Positions 33,777-42,822 are shown, counted from the first letter of the stretch. The stretch: DNA of 64,000 nt from JAFAXD01 sp963816775 (GCA_963816775.1 CAWFLX010000027.1:10250-74249), one strand, 5' to 3'. Notes: a model not told the origin generated them from the letters alone. Numbers and translations are program-made.

Positions 33777-34112
33777 CTGGGCGCGGTGGAGGAATGGACG
33801 ATCCGCAACACCCACAAGCACGACGACCATATGTTCCACATCCACACCAACCCGTTCCAGGTCATCGAGATCGGCGGTCAACCACAGGCCGATCGGACGT
33901 GGCGCGATACGGTAGTCGTGCCGCGGCCGGCCGCGGGCGGCAGCACCGTCATCCGCACGCGTTTCCTCGATTACACCGGGGTCTTCATGATGCACTGTCA
34001 CATGATGAACCACGAGGAGCTGGGCATGATGCAGTCGGTCGAGGTCTACAACGACGCGGATGGACCTGTCGGCTTTGCAGGTGGCGAGATCTGCTCGTCG
34101 ACAAAGAAATGA
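33777..34112 (+). pseudogene. Multicopper oxidase, C-terminal domain fragment
   Basis: The frame encodes LGAVEEWTIRNTHKHDDHMF and HIHTNPFQVIEIGG, then FLDYTGVFMMHCHMMNHEELGMM. These are the C-terminal copper motifs HxHxxxF and HCHxxxHxxxxM of a laccase-type oxidase, with type 1/2/3 ligands intact. Everything before this last cupredoxin domain is missing; just upstream lies a dispersed repeat copy. The upstream open frame to 33402 is unrelated sequence. It therefore looks like a truncated gene. Confidence 0.8.
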
Positions 34113-34246
34113 GCAACCGACGCCCATCGCACCGCAGCCGATTGCGCCCGCGGCCTTCACCAGGTTGGCATCGTCGGGGATTGTAGGTTTTCTCAGAACA
34201 CCCAGCACTGACCTTTCTCGTGGCCGCCGTGGCTGGAGATCAGCAA

Positions 34247-34945
34247 TCACGCAAGGTGCCGGCCGAAGAAATCCAGGGTCAGCGCGAGCGCGCGGTCGGC
34301 CTCTGGCTTGCTGTAGGTCTTGCCGCCGAGCCGCGCGAACGCGTGATCCGCGCCGGGGTATTTGTGAATGGTGACCCGCGGATTGACCGACAGGCGCCGT
34401 TCCAGCAGGTCATTGACCTCTGCCTGCACCCAGCGGTCGCGCATCGCCATGTGCAGGACAAACGGCCGATGCAGGTTCGGGGCTTCGCGAATGTGGTGCT
34501 CGATGTACGTTCCGTAATAGGCGACCGCGCAATCGATATCGGTGCGGCAGCACATCAGGTAACAGAGCTTGCCGCCAAGGCAATAGCCGACCGCCCCGAC
34601 CTTGCCGTTGCACGCCGTGTGCTGTTGCAGAAACGCGCGCGTGTCCTCCATGTCACGAACCGCGAGGTCGTAGTCGAAGTCGTAATAGAGGTCGAACGCC
34701 TTTTGGACATGTCGGGGGTCGGCGTCGGACAGTTCGACGCCGGGTTCCTGGCGCCAGAACAGGTCCGGCACCAGACAGAGAAAGCCCGCCTGCGCGAACT
34801 CATGCGCGTGGTGCCGCATGGTGTCGTTGACGCCCCAGATCTCCATGATGGCGATGATTGCGCCAACCGGCGTGCGGTCGGGCAGCGCCAGATAGGCGCC
34901 CATTTCCCCATCGCGCAATGCGACCTTGATGTTGCGAGTCTGCAT
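34247..34945 (-). CDS. Dienelactone hydrolase family protein
   Basis: This 232-residue alpha/beta hydrolase has the cysteine nucleophile elbow GAVGYCLGGKLCY (about residue 117-129) that distinguishes dienelactone hydrolases from serine hydrolases, and the catalytic histidine in YPGADHAFARLGG (about 200). The family opens dienelactones in chlorocatechol pathways but many members have other ester substrates. It follows the amidohydrolase gene by 13 bases on the same strand, suggesting a two-gene operon for an aromatic or lactone degradation step. Confidence 0.9.
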   Translation of the reverse strand: MQTRNIKVALRDGEMGAYLALPDRTPVGAIIAIMEIWGVNDTMRHHAHEFAQAGFLCLVPDLFWRQEPGVELSDADPRHVQKAFDLYYDFDYDLAVRDMEDTRAFLQQHTACNGKVGAVGYCLGGKLCYLMCCRTDIDCAVAYYGTYIEHHIREAPNLHRPFVLHMAMRDRWVQAEVNDLLERRLSVNPRVTIHKYPGADHAFARLGGKTYSKPEADRALALTLDFFGRHLA

Positions 34946-34958
34946 GAAAGCGCTTCGC

Positions 34959-35957
34959 CTATTGGAGTTTCAGAAGCTTGCGGGCGTTGCCGGAAAAAAT
35001 CTGCTCGCGATCGGCCGTCCCGATCTCGAGCGCCTCGACAGCGGCAATGGTGCTGGCGATCAGCCTCTTGCCCTGCTCCGGGTCGAACGGCGCGTCGGTT
35101 GCGAACAGGCAGTGCGGCGTGCCGAAATAGGCGTGGCCGCAGCGGGTCGCCGGAGCATCGCCGTTGAGCGCGGTATCCGCATAGAGGAGCTTGAAGTAGT
35201 CAGCAGACGGGCGTTTGAGTTCGCCCGCGCCAGGATTGCGGTCGCTGGTGCCGAAAAAGATCTGCCGAAAGCCGAGCCCGATCCGACCCGCAAAGTAGGG
35301 AATCATCCCGCCCATGTGGTGGGTGATGATCTTCAGCCCGGGCAGCTCGTCGAACAGGCCGGAAAAGATCAGGCGGGTCATGCAGGCGGTGGTTTCGTAG
35401 GGCCAACCGAACGTGAACCAGATCTCGTTTTCCGAAGCCTGCTCGGTTGTGTAGTCGGAGAATTGCGGCCCGCGCATGGGATGCACCCAGATCGGCAAGT
35501 CGTGCGCAACCATCCGAGCAAACAAGGGGCGATACTGCGGTTCGCTCAGCGGCGCACCCGCCACGTTGGTGAAGACCTGGATGCCCTTGGCGCCGAGCTC
35601 CCCGATAGCGCGATCAATCTCGTTGAGAGATGCCTCGATGTTGTTCATCGGCAAGGAGGCAATGAAGGTCGGGAACCGATCGGGATGTCGGCGGCAGAGT
35701 TGCGCCAGTCCGTCATTGGCCATGCGGGCGAGATCCGGCGTTTCCGCGGGCGTGCCTAAGAACTCCAGTGGCGGGTTGGCGAGGGAGAGTACCTGCTGGT
35801 AGGCGCCGAATAGATCGAGAAGGCGTAGCCGCGTATCGATGTCCCACAGGGTGCGCAGGCGTGGAAACGCGGTCGCGGCGGCGTGCCCGGGGGCGAGGCG
35901 CTGCACTCGCTCGAAATAGGGCGCCGGCATGAAATGATTGAAGACGTCGATGATCAT
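34959..35957 (-). CDS. Amidohydrolase 2 family protein (ACMSD/decarboxylase-like)
   Basis: This 332-residue TIM-barrel metal enzyme resembles the amidohydrolase-2 group, which includes aminocarboxymuconate semialdehyde decarboxylase and resorcylate decarboxylases. Visible elements are the N-terminal VFNHFMPAPYF (in place of the usual HxH), HPMRGP (about 170), IITHHMGGMIPYF (about 225) and the late CLFATDAPFDPEQG (about 295) with the metal-binding aspartate. The first HxH is replaced by NHF, so one metal ligand differs. GAGAGGG precedes the ATG at 35957. Probable decarboxylase or hydrolase of an aromatic intermediate. Confidence 0.85.
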   Translation of the reverse strand: MIIDVFNHFMPAPYFERVQRLAPGHAAATAFPRLRTLWDIDTRLRLLDLFGAYQQVLSLANPPLEFLGTPAETPDLARMANDGLAQLCRRHPDRFPTFIASLPMNNIEASLNEIDRAIGELGAKGIQVFTNVAGAPLSEPQYRPLFARMVAHDLPIWVHPMRGPQFSDYTTEQASENEIWFTFGWPYETTACMTRLIFSGLFDELPGLKIITHHMGGMIPYFAGRIGLGFRQIFFGTSDRNPGAGELKRPSADYFKLLYADTALNGDAPATRCGHAYFGTPHCLFATDAPFDPEQGKRLIASTIAAVEALEIGTADREQIFSGNARKLLKLQ

Positions 35958-36178
35958 GTTGAGCCCTCTCGGTTGCTGCAACCGTTAACTTTCTGATCTC
36001 ATCCGAAGAGCGCGACCGCCAGGTCAACGGTGCCATGAGAGCCGGTGTCGAAGAGCGCGCGGGCTCCTTACGATAAGGCCGCAATAGAATAGCCCGGCAA
36101 TGTGCCCCGCCACACTAATTTCAGGCAAAGACAAAATGCTCTAAGCTCTTCCCACAAGAATGACATAGGGGGACGGCC

Positions 36179-37552
36179 ATGGACGGTACCGCCGGGAAGT
36201 CGGCTGAGTTGGTCGGGCGCCTCGAGCGGCTCCCATTCTCGCGCTGGCACCGTAATTTCTTCATACTGGCCTTCCTTGGCATCATGTTCGATGCCGCCGA
36301 TTTCGCGTTGTTCGGCGCCGCGCTGCCGCCGATCGCCCGCGAGTTCGGGCTTGGCCCCGCACAGGCTGGAGGGCTTGCAACCATCGGTCTCGTCGGCGCA
36401 TTCGCCGGCGCGCTGTTCTGGGGAACGGTTTCCGATTACATCGGGCGCCGCGCGTCGTTTCTCGCGACGGTCAGCATCTTCGCGCTCTTTACGGGCCTCG
36501 TCGCCGCATCCTGGAACGTCCTGGCGCTCGCCACCTTCCGGTTCCTGTCGAACTTCGGTCTCGGCGGTGAAGTCCCGGTCACCCTGACCTTGGCGTCGGA
36601 ATTCAGCCCCGGCCGCATCCGTGGCCGCATGACCGGGACCATGATGGCGGCGTTTCCAGTCGGACTCGTAGTCGCCGCCGCTCTCAGTCTGGCGATCGTG
36701 CCCAACCTCGGTTGGCGCGCGCTGTTCGTGGTCGGGGTGGTCCCGGCGGTGCTGCTGTTCTTCGTGCGCCGCTACATGCCGGAGTCGGTGCGCTATCAAC
36801 TGAGCCGCGGCGAGGTCGACGAGGCGCAGCGCACGGTTGAGGAGATCGAACGCCAAGCGCTCGGCTCAGGGAAGTCGGCTCCGATGCAGGCTATCGCTCC
36901 GGCCGGCGCGACGGCCGACACGGCGAAGCGCGGCGTCACCGTGTTCGCGCTGTTCGAGGATGGCCGCGCCCGGCGGACGATTCTGCTGTGGATCGTTTCA
37001 TTCTGCTTCCTTTGGTCGTCCAATGGCATTCTGTTCATGCTGCCGACAATTCTGACCCAGCGCGGATTTGCCCTCACCCAGGCGATCAGCTTCCAACTGG
37101 TGCAGTCGCTCGCGGCGGTCGTTGGTTATGCGGCGTGCGGATTCCTGATCGACTGGTACGGACGCCGGCCGGTGCTGTTCCTGTATTATTTTATCGGCGC
37201 CTTTTTCCATTTGTGGTTCGCGCAGGCGACGGGACTTTGGATGTACGCGGCGATTGCCGCGGTGGGCTGGGTCAATCCCGGCGTGTTCGGCGCGACCGGC
37301 ATCTATGTCAGTGAACTGCATCCGACCTACCTGCGGGCGACGGCGGTCGGCTGGTTCTTCGGCGTCGGTCGAATCGGGTCGTTCCTCGCGCCACTGATTG
37401 TCGGCGTCATGCTGCAGTATGGGCTCGGCGCATACGTGCTGCACACGTTCGCGCTGACGTTCCTGATCGCGGCGATTGCTGTGTGGCTCGTCGGCGTCGA
37501 GACCAAAGGTCTCGTCCTTGAGCAGATTGCCGCGCGGGCGACGCCGGCCTAG
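36179..37552 (+). CDS. MFS transporter, aromatic acid/metabolite:H+ symporter type
   Basis: This 457-residue twelve-helix carrier has the first-helix acidic motif DAADFALFGAALPPIA and the loop motif GTVSDYIGRRASFLA (about residues 81-95), repeated as GRRPVLFLYY in the second half. These fit the AAHS/MHS-type symporters for aromatic or dicarboxylic acids. It is divergent from the amidohydrolase/dienelactone hydrolase pair, with 221 bases between, so it may supply their substrate. Its stop overlaps the stop of the convergent GMC gene by 3 bases. Confidence 0.88.
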   Translation: MDGTAGKSAELVGRLERLPFSRWHRNFFILAFLGIMFDAADFALFGAALPPIAREFGLGPAQAGGLATIGLVGAFAGALFWGTVSDYIGRRASFLATVSIFALFTGLVAASWNVLALATFRFLSNFGLGGEVPVTLTLASEFSPGRIRGRMTGTMMAAFPVGLVVAAALSLAIVPNLGWRALFVVGVVPAVLLFFVRRYMPESVRYQLSRGEVDEAQRTVEEIERQALGSGKSAPMQAIAPAGATADTAKRGVTVFALFEDGRARRTILLWIVSFCFLWSSNGILFMLPTILTQRGFALTQAISFQLVQSLAAVVGYAACGFLIDWYGRRPVLFLYYFIGAFFHLWFAQATGLWMYAAIAAVGWVNPGVFGATGIYVSELHPTYLRATAVGWFFGVGRIGSFLAPLIVGVMLQYGLGAYVLHTFALTFLIAAIAVWLVGVETKGLVLEQIAARATPA

Positions 37553-39183
37553 CGCGCGTCCTCGCGCACCATCGCGGCGCCCTTCTCGGCGATCATGATG
37601 GTCGGCGAGTTGGTGTTGCCCGACGTGATCGTCGGCATGACCGACGCGTCGATCACCCGCAGGCGTTCGAGCCCGATCACGCGCAGGCGTTCGTCGACGA
37701 CCGCGAGCGGATCGGTATCGCGGCCCATCTTGGCGGTACCGACCGGGTGAAAGATGGTGGTGCCGATTGCGCCTGCGGCCTTCACCAGGCTGGCATCGTC
37801 GTCGGGCGCGACGTCGCGGCCCGGCAGATATTCGTGCGGTCGATATTTGGCGAGCGCCGGCTGATCGACGATGCGGCGCGCGACCCTGATCGAATCGGCG
37901 GCGACCCGACGATCCTCATCGGTCGACAGATAGTTCGGTTTGATCACCGGCGCCGCGGCCGGGTCGGTCGAGCGCAGGCGCACGAACCCGCGGCTGGTCG
38001 GCTGCAGGTTGCACACGCTCGCGGTGAAAGCCGGGAATGTGTGCAGCGGGTCGCCGAACTTATCGAGCGACAGCGGCTGCACGTGGAACTGCAGATTGGC
38101 GCGCTCGCGCCGTGAATCTGAGCGCGTGAACAGCCCAAGCTGCGACGGCGCCATGGTGAGCGGTCCGCGCCGGCGCAGCGCGTAGTCGAGGCCCATGCCA
38201 ACACGGCCGAACAGCGAGTGATAGCGCTCGTTGAGCGTTTGCGCCCCGCTGACCTGGTAGATCAGCCGCAGCTGCAGATGGTCCTGCAGGTTTTGGCCGA
38301 CCCCGGGCTTGTCCAGCACCAGCGGTAACGCAAAGTCGCGCAACTGCTCGCCCGGACCCACACCGGAAAGCAGCAGCAGCTGCGTCGAGCCGAGCGAGCC
38401 GGCCGCCAGGATCACTTCGCCGCGGCAGCGGGCGCTGCGACGAGCGCTGTCCTGGCGCCAGCGCACGCCGACGGCGCGCTTGCCGGCAAACTCGATGCCC
38501 TCCACCAGGCAACTCGTCTCGAGCCGCAGGTTCGGCCGATGGAGCACCGGCTTGAGGAAGCCGCGCGCGGCCGACCAGCGCCGCCCGAATTTCTGGTTGA
38601 CGTGGAAATAGCACGAGCCCTCGTTGTCGCCGGTGTTGAAATCGTCGATCGGCTTGATGCCGGCTTCGGCGGCCGCCTTGCGAAACTCCTTGAGCAGGTC
38701 CCAACTCACGCGCGGCGCTTCGATGCGCCATTCGCCGCCGACCGCGTGATGCGGACCCGCTCCCAGAAAATGATGTTCATGCTGCTTGAAGATCGGCAGC
38801 ACGTCGCTCCAGCCCCAGCCGGTGAGCCCAAGCTGGCGCCAATGATCGTAGTCGGCGGCCTGCCCGCGCATGTAGATCATGGCATTGATCGCCGACGAGC
38901 CGCCGACCACCTTGCCGCGCGGATAGGCGAGGCTGCGGCCGTTGAGTCCCTCGTCCGGCTCGGTGCGGAACATCCAGTCGGAGCGCGGATTGCCGATCGC
39001 GAACAGATAGCCGACCGGGATGTGGAACCAGATCCAGTTGTCCCGCCCGCCAGCCTCGAGCAGCAACACGCGCTTGCTTGGATCGGCTGACAGCCGGTTG
39101 GCGAGCACGCAGCCGGCCGAGCCGGCGCCGACGATGATGTAATCGAAGTCGCCCTCGATCGCGGTGGCGCTGTTGTCGGACAT
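37549..39183 (-). CDS. GMC-family FAD-dependent oxidoreductase (choline/alcohol dehydrogenase-like)
   Basis: The 544-residue flavoenzyme has the FAD dinucleotide motif DYIIVGAGSAGCVLANRLS (about residues 14-32), GMC signature 1 YPRGKVVGGSSAINAMIYMRG (about 78) and the signature-2-like AAGSLGSTQLLLLSGVGP (about 255). The C-terminal catalytic region contains IFHPVGTAKMG with the active histidine and TSGNTNSPTIMIAEKGA. The ATG at 39183 matches the domain start. Substrate is an alcohol of unknown type; betaine-pathway partners are absent. Confidence 0.93.
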   Translation of the reverse strand: MSDNSATAIEGDFDYIIVGAGSAGCVLANRLSADPSKRVLLLEAGGRDNWIWFHIPVGYLFAIGNPRSDWMFRTEPDEGLNGRSLAYPRGKVVGGSSAINAMIYMRGQAADYDHWRQLGLTGWGWSDVLPIFKQHEHHFLGAGPHHAVGGEWRIEAPRVSWDLLKEFRKAAAEAGIKPIDDFNTGDNEGSCYFHVNQKFGRRWSAARGFLKPVLHRPNLRLETSCLVEGIEFAGKRAVGVRWRQDSARRSARCRGEVILAAGSLGSTQLLLLSGVGPGEQLRDFALPLVLDKPGVGQNLQDHLQLRLIYQVSGAQTLNERYHSLFGRVGMGLDYALRRRGPLTMAPSQLGLFTRSDSRRERANLQFHVQPLSLDKFGDPLHTFPAFTASVCNLQPTSRGFVRLRSTDPAAAPVIKPNYLSTDEDRRVAADSIRVARRIVDQPALAKYRPHEYLPGRDVAPDDDASLVKAAGAIGTTIFHPVGTAKMGRDTDPLAVVDERLRVIGLERLRVIDASVMPTITSGNTNSPTIMIAEKGAAMVREDAR

Positions 39184-39221
39184 GATCGGCGTTCTCCGCG
39201 CGCTTCCGGTCGCAACAATAG

Positions 39222-41021
39222 CTATTTCGCGCGCCACCGGAAGCGGCGGACCGCGCGTGTCCCGCGCCGGAGCGCGCGACGCCAACGCGATCCGGATTTC
39301 GGCACCTCGGGATCCGGCTCCGCCAATCGCAGGCCGACATTGGTCACGCGGCCGTCGCTGACCGTATGGGCGACGAGCGCGATCGGTCCGAGCGGCAACA
39401 GATGGCCCTGGTGGGGACGCGGGCCGGACTTCTGCGCGAAATAGTCGGTGAGCGACGTGTCATTTTCATTGGGCGCGATCTCGAGCCCATAGATTTCTGC
39501 GAGCGTGCCCAAGGTCGCACTGCCCGGGACGAAGAAATCGCCCAACAGCCGCGGATCGGGCGCGACCGGCGGCGGCATGTCGACAAAGAAACGGTCGAGC
39601 GCCTGCGCCTTCTCGGGCGGCGCCAGCAAATAGAGATGATCGCCTTCCCGGATCGCGCCGGCTTCCTCGCTGCTCAGCACCTGCTCGTTGCGCACGACCA
39701 GCATTGGTTTCGCCCACGACGGCATCAGATGGCGGCGCAGGTAGGGATTGTCGCGTCCGATGCTGTAGCCGACGAGCTCCTGCGCAAGCTGGCCAGGCAA
39801 ATCGAGTTCAACCCGGCGTGGGGGCGGGTCGTGATGCGGGAGCGCGATGTGCAGCCGCCGGGCGGCCGGCGCAATGGTCCAGCCCTGGGCAGCAAGCGAC
39901 ACCAGCACGACCACGAAGCCGACGTCGAAATAGAGCAGCGCATTCGGCAACCCGACCAGCAACGGGATCGCGGCGAGGAAAATCCCGACCGCGCCGCGCA
40001 AGCCGACCCACGAGATGAACAACTTTTCGCGCAGCGAGAAGCGGAACGGCGCCAGGCACGCGAACACGGCGGCCGGCCGCGCCACCAGCATCAGTCCGAG
40101 CGCGACGATGAGGCCCGGGACGATATGCTGCGGGAGACGCTCCGGCCAAGCCAGCAATCCGAGCAACACGAACATGACGATCTGGGCGAGCCAGGTCGCG
40201 GCGTCGAAAAATACGACGATTGTGTTGTGGGCGCGGGTCGGGCGGTTGCCGACAACGAGCCCCGCCACATAGACCGCCAGAAATCCGGAAGCATCGATCG
40301 TCTCGCTCAGCGCGAAGATGACCAACACACTGGTCGCAACAAACGGCGCGTGCAGGCCTTGCGACAAGCCTAATCGATTGAGCGCCCAGACGGTGGCGCG
40401 CCCGCCCGCAAAGCCGACCGCGGCGCCCCCCAGGCCTTTGCCGGCGAGGCTCAAAAGCGGCTGCCACCAGGGTTCTCCCCCGATGAGCAGGATTTGCACC
40501 AATGTCAGCGTGAGAAAAATCGCAAACGGGTCGTTGGTGCCGGACTCAACTTCAAGCGTGGCGCTGACGCGCGGGCGCAGTCGCAAGCCGCGCGCGTGAA
40601 TAAGGAAGAACACGGCTGCCGCGTCGGTCGACGCCACCATCGCGCCGACCAGTACCGATTCCTTCCAGCCGAGCCCGAGCGCGTAGCGGGCAAACGGGGC
40701 CGCGAGCACCGCACTGATCAGCACGCCGACCGTTGCCAAGGTCAAGGCGGGCCCGAGCACGCTGCGAAAGGTCGTAAGGCGCGTGCGCAGGCCGCCGTCG
40801 AACAAAATGAGCGCGAGCGCCACCGATCCAACCAGATAGGTCGTGCGCACGTCGTCAAACTTGATCCCAAGGCCGCCCTCGCCGGCCGCCATGCCGAGGA
40901 TGAGAAAGACGAGCAGCAGCGGCGCCCCGAAGCGCAGCGCGACGAGGCTCGACAGGATGCCGGCGAGTACCAGGGCTGCGCCAAGCAGGATGGAAAGGCT
41001 GACGGTGTCGAGCGGTCCCAT
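39222..41021 (-). CDS. K+/H+ (or Na+/H+) antiporter, CPA1 NhaP2 type with RCK_C domain
   Basis: The 599-residue protein begins with about twelve membrane segments of the CPA antiporter fold, with STDAAAVFFLIHARGL and ESGTNDPFAIFLTL (about residues 127-170) carrying the acidic ion-binding residues. A cytoplasmic tail follows from about residue 400: a TrkA-C (RCK_C) type domain around MLVVRNEQVLSSEEAGAIREGDHLYLLAPPE, then a CorC/HlyC-like part and a very basic end. This is the NhaP2/CvrA architecture, which exports K+ under alkaline or hypo-osmotic load. Confidence 0.92.
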   Translation of the reverse strand: MGPLDTVSLSILLGAALVLAGILSSLVALRFGAPLLLVFLILGMAAGEGGLGIKFDDVRTTYLVGSVALALILFDGGLRTRLTTFRSVLGPALTLATVGVLISAVLAAPFARYALGLGWKESVLVGAMVASTDAAAVFFLIHARGLRLRPRVSATLEVESGTNDPFAIFLTLTLVQILLIGGEPWWQPLLSLAGKGLGGAAVGFAGGRATVWALNRLGLSQGLHAPFVATSVLVIFALSETIDASGFLAVYVAGLVVGNRPTRAHNTIVVFFDAATWLAQIVMFVLLGLLAWPERLPQHIVPGLIVALGLMLVARPAAVFACLAPFRFSLREKLFISWVGLRGAVGIFLAAIPLLVGLPNALLYFDVGFVVVLVSLAAQGWTIAPAARRLHIALPHHDPPPRRVELDLPGQLAQELVGYSIGRDNPYLRRHLMPSWAKPMLVVRNEQVLSSEEAGAIREGDHLYLLAPPEKAQALDRFFVDMPPPVAPDPRLLGDFFVPGSATLGTLAEIYGLEIAPNENDTSLTDYFAQKSGPRPHQGHLLPLGPIALVAHTVSDGRVTNVGLRLAEPDPEVPKSGSRWRRALRRGTRAVRRFRWRAK

Positions 41022-41127
41022 TGGGATTCTTCGATTTCTACCGTTCCGGTGTAGCCCCGATTGAACGACCGGCGAAATCCGCTACCGAACCGTCCTGTGA
41101 ACCCTATTGGCGCTCGGCTGCCCTTTC

Positions 41128-41212
41128 TTGACAATCGGTATCCGGATCGCCATAACCCCCGCATAGCGCGGGTCTTTTGGCCCGCCTCTTTGTTTTGGCC
41201 GCAAATGCGGCC
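41128..41212 (+). promoter_or_regulatory. Promoter and structured leader of rplU
   Basis: TTGACA (41128-41133) and CATAAC (41151-41156) are 17 bases apart, a good vegetative promoter. The leader then has a hairpin GCGGGTC/GGCCCGC with TTTT loop (41168-41185) followed by CTCTTTGTTTT, which resembles an intrinsic terminator, and a second hairpin GGCCGC/GCGGCC (41197-41212). A terminator-like structure directly after the start of transcription suggests attenuation or L21 autocontrol; this is inference. Confidence 0.55.
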
Positions 41213-41290
41213 AATCGCAAAACCGAAACCCCGACTGTCAAAAAGCCGGTCCGGATTCGTCCGAGCACCGGGTTCGAACGCGAGGCAAAA

Positions 41291-41704
41291 ATGTTCGCAG
41301 TCATCAAAACCGGCGGCAAGCAGTACCGCGTCGCCCCGGACGACAAGCTGAAGGTTGCGCGGCTCGACGGCGAGCCGGGCACGATCGTTGCGCTCACCGA
41401 CGTGCTGATGGTGGGCGGGGATACGCCGGTCGTCGGCAATCCGGTACCGGGCGCGAGCGTCGCGGCCGAGGTGGTCGAGCACAGCCGCGGCCCGAAGGTG
41501 ATCGCGTTCAAGAAGCGCCGGCGCAAGAATTCACGCAGAAAGCGAGGCTTTCGGGCGGAATTCACGCTGATCCGCATCACCGAGATTCTGACCGACGGCA
41601 AGAAGCCTTCGCAGGACGCAAAACCCAAGCGCAAGCGGAAGGCGAAACCCGCGGCCGAGACCAAGGCACCGGAAGCTGACGCTTCGTCCACGCCCGAAGC
41701 GTGA
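41291..41704 (+). CDS. rplU: 50S ribosomal protein L21
   Basis: The 137-residue product opens MFAVIKTGGKQYRVAPDDKL and contains VVEHSRGPKVIAFKKRRRKN and RGFRAEFTLIRITEI, the conserved rRNA-binding core of L21. A Lys/Ala/Pro-rich tail of about 30 residues extends past the core, as is usual in Bradyrhizobium-type proteins. The ATG at 41291 follows CGAGGC. rpmA comes 66 bases later. Confidence 0.98.
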   Translation: MFAVIKTGGKQYRVAPDDKLKVARLDGEPGTIVALTDVLMVGGDTPVVGNPVPGASVAAEVVEHSRGPKVIAFKKRRRKNSRRKRGFRAEFTLIRITEILTDGKKPSQDAKPKRKRKAKPAAETKAPEADASSTPEA

Positions 41705-41770
41705 CCGCCAGTTTAGTGATGATTTCGTCACAAAGCTGAGCTAGACCCTAGATCGAACCAGGAGACCCAG

Positions 41771-42043
41771 ATGGCACACAAAAAGGCGGGCGGATCGTCG
41801 CGCAACGGGCGCGACTCGGCCGGCCAGCGCCTGGGCGTCAAGCTTTTTGGCGGCGAGCGTTGTCTTGCCGGCAATATTATCGTGCGCCAGCGCGGCACCC
41901 AGTGGCACGCGGGCGAGAATGTTGGTGTCGGCAAAGATCATACGCTGTTCGCACTGATCGAAGGTCGGGTGGAATACCAAGCCAAAGGCAAAGGCCGCAC
42001 CTTCGTATCCGTTGTTCCGATGACGGAGGCTGCGGCCGAATAA
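41771..42043 (+). CDS. rpmA: 50S ribosomal protein L27
   Basis: The 90-residue protein has the classic start MAHKKAGGSSRNGRDSAGQR followed by LGVKLFGGERCLAGNIIVRQRG and the conserved HAGENVGVGKDHTLFAL. The flexible N-terminus reaches the peptidyl-transferase centre. CAGGAG lies 8 bases ahead of the ATG. A hairpin with a short T-run about 65 bases downstream may reduce transcription into the GNAT gene. Confidence 0.98.
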   Translation: MAHKKAGGSSRNGRDSAGQRLGVKLFGGERCLAGNIIVRQRGTQWHAGENVGVGKDHTLFALIEGRVEYQAKGKGRTFVSVVPMTEAAAE

Positions 42044-42108
42044 ACGGTGGACCATCGCAGTCCGCCGGCATCCAGTCAGAACCGGCGGAACCTAATATCG
42101 GGTTCTTG

Positions 42109-42138
42109 AAAGGGGAGACGGGATGCCGGATCCCCTTT
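42109..42138 (+). terminator. Weak terminator candidate after rpmA
   Basis: AAAGGGGA (42109-42116) and TCCCCTTT (42131-42138) form an 8-bp stem followed by TCGC. Another hairpin, CCGCCGG/CCGGCGG, lies at 42062-42088. The T-run is only four bases, so readthrough into the GNAT gene is likely. Confidence 0.4.
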
Positions 42139-42162
42139 TCGCTTTCACCAGGAGCCCGTGCC

Positions 42163-42759
42163 ATGACCTTACTGGAAGAAATTCGCGACACTTACCGAGA
42201 AGGCAGTACCCCCGTCCTCGAGACCGAGCGGCTTGTGCTGCGTGCGCCGCGCCTCGAGGACGCTAAAGCCGTCGTCACGCTCGCGAGCGACCGTCGCGTC
42301 GCGGAGAACACTGCCCGCATTCCGCATCCCTACCGGCAGGCCGACGCCGACGAGTGGATCTCGTGCGTCAACGCGGAGCTCGGCAAACAGACATTCCTGA
42401 TCACATTGGACGGCGCGCCGATCGGCGCGTGCGGCATCGACCTGCGCGACGGCCCGACGCCGGAACTCGGCTATTGGCTCGGCGCGCCGTATTGGGGGCG
42501 AGGTTTCGCAACCGAGGCCGCACGTGCCGTCATCGATCACGCCTTCGAACACCTCGAACACGAGGCGTTGCAGGCCGGCGCGCGGGTCAGCAATCCGGCA
42601 TCGCGCCGGGTGCTTGAGAAATGCGGCTTCCAATGGACCGGCGTTGGACTCTACCGGATCCGCGCCATGAACTCGTCCGCGCCGTGCGATCGCTTTCGAC
42701 TCGATCGCGGGATCTGGTCCTCGCTCAAGAGCTGGCGCAGCACCCGCCGGATCGCGTGA
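42163..42759 (+). CDS. GNAT family N-acetyltransferase (RimJ/RimL type)
   Basis: The 198-residue product matches the RimJ-like GNAT fold: LETERLVLRAPRLEDAKAVVTLASDRRVAENTARIPHP at the start, ELGYWLGAPYWGRGFATEAARAVIDHAF (acetyl-CoA pyrophosphate loop, about residues 103-130) and the motif SNPASRRVLEKCGFQWTGVG. A GNAT gene between rpmA and obgE is a recurring arrangement in this bacterial group. Acceptor is unknown, possibly a protein N-terminus. Confidence 0.9.
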   Translation: MTLLEEIRDTYREGSTPVLETERLVLRAPRLEDAKAVVTLASDRRVAENTARIPHPYRQADADEWISCVNAELGKQTFLITLDGAPIGACGIDLRDGPTPELGYWLGAPYWGRGFATEAARAVIDHAFEHLEHEALQAGARVSNPASRRVLEKCGFQWTGVGLYRIRAMNSSAPCDRFRLDRGIWSSLKSWRSTRRIA

Positions 42760-42796
42760 CGATGTGCACTGCCGGCAACCCTCTTGGGGGTTGACA

Positions 42797-42822
42797 GCGT
42801 CCTTCAACGGGAGGACGCTTTA
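42797..42822 (+). terminator. Intrinsic terminator candidate after the GNAT gene
   Basis: GCGTCCT (42797-42803) and AGGACGC (42812-42818) pair around an 8-base loop and are followed by TTTAG. It lies about 40 bases past the GNAT stop. The remaining 300 bases before obgE hold no supported gene; a minus-strand frame at 42820-43143 has no motif. Confidence 0.5.

Noticed and set aside
39366..40373. 335-codon plus-strand frame opposite the antiporter gene
   Set aside because: Shadow frame; composition dominated by Arg/Glu/Gln with no fold signature, while the minus strand encodes a clear antiporter.
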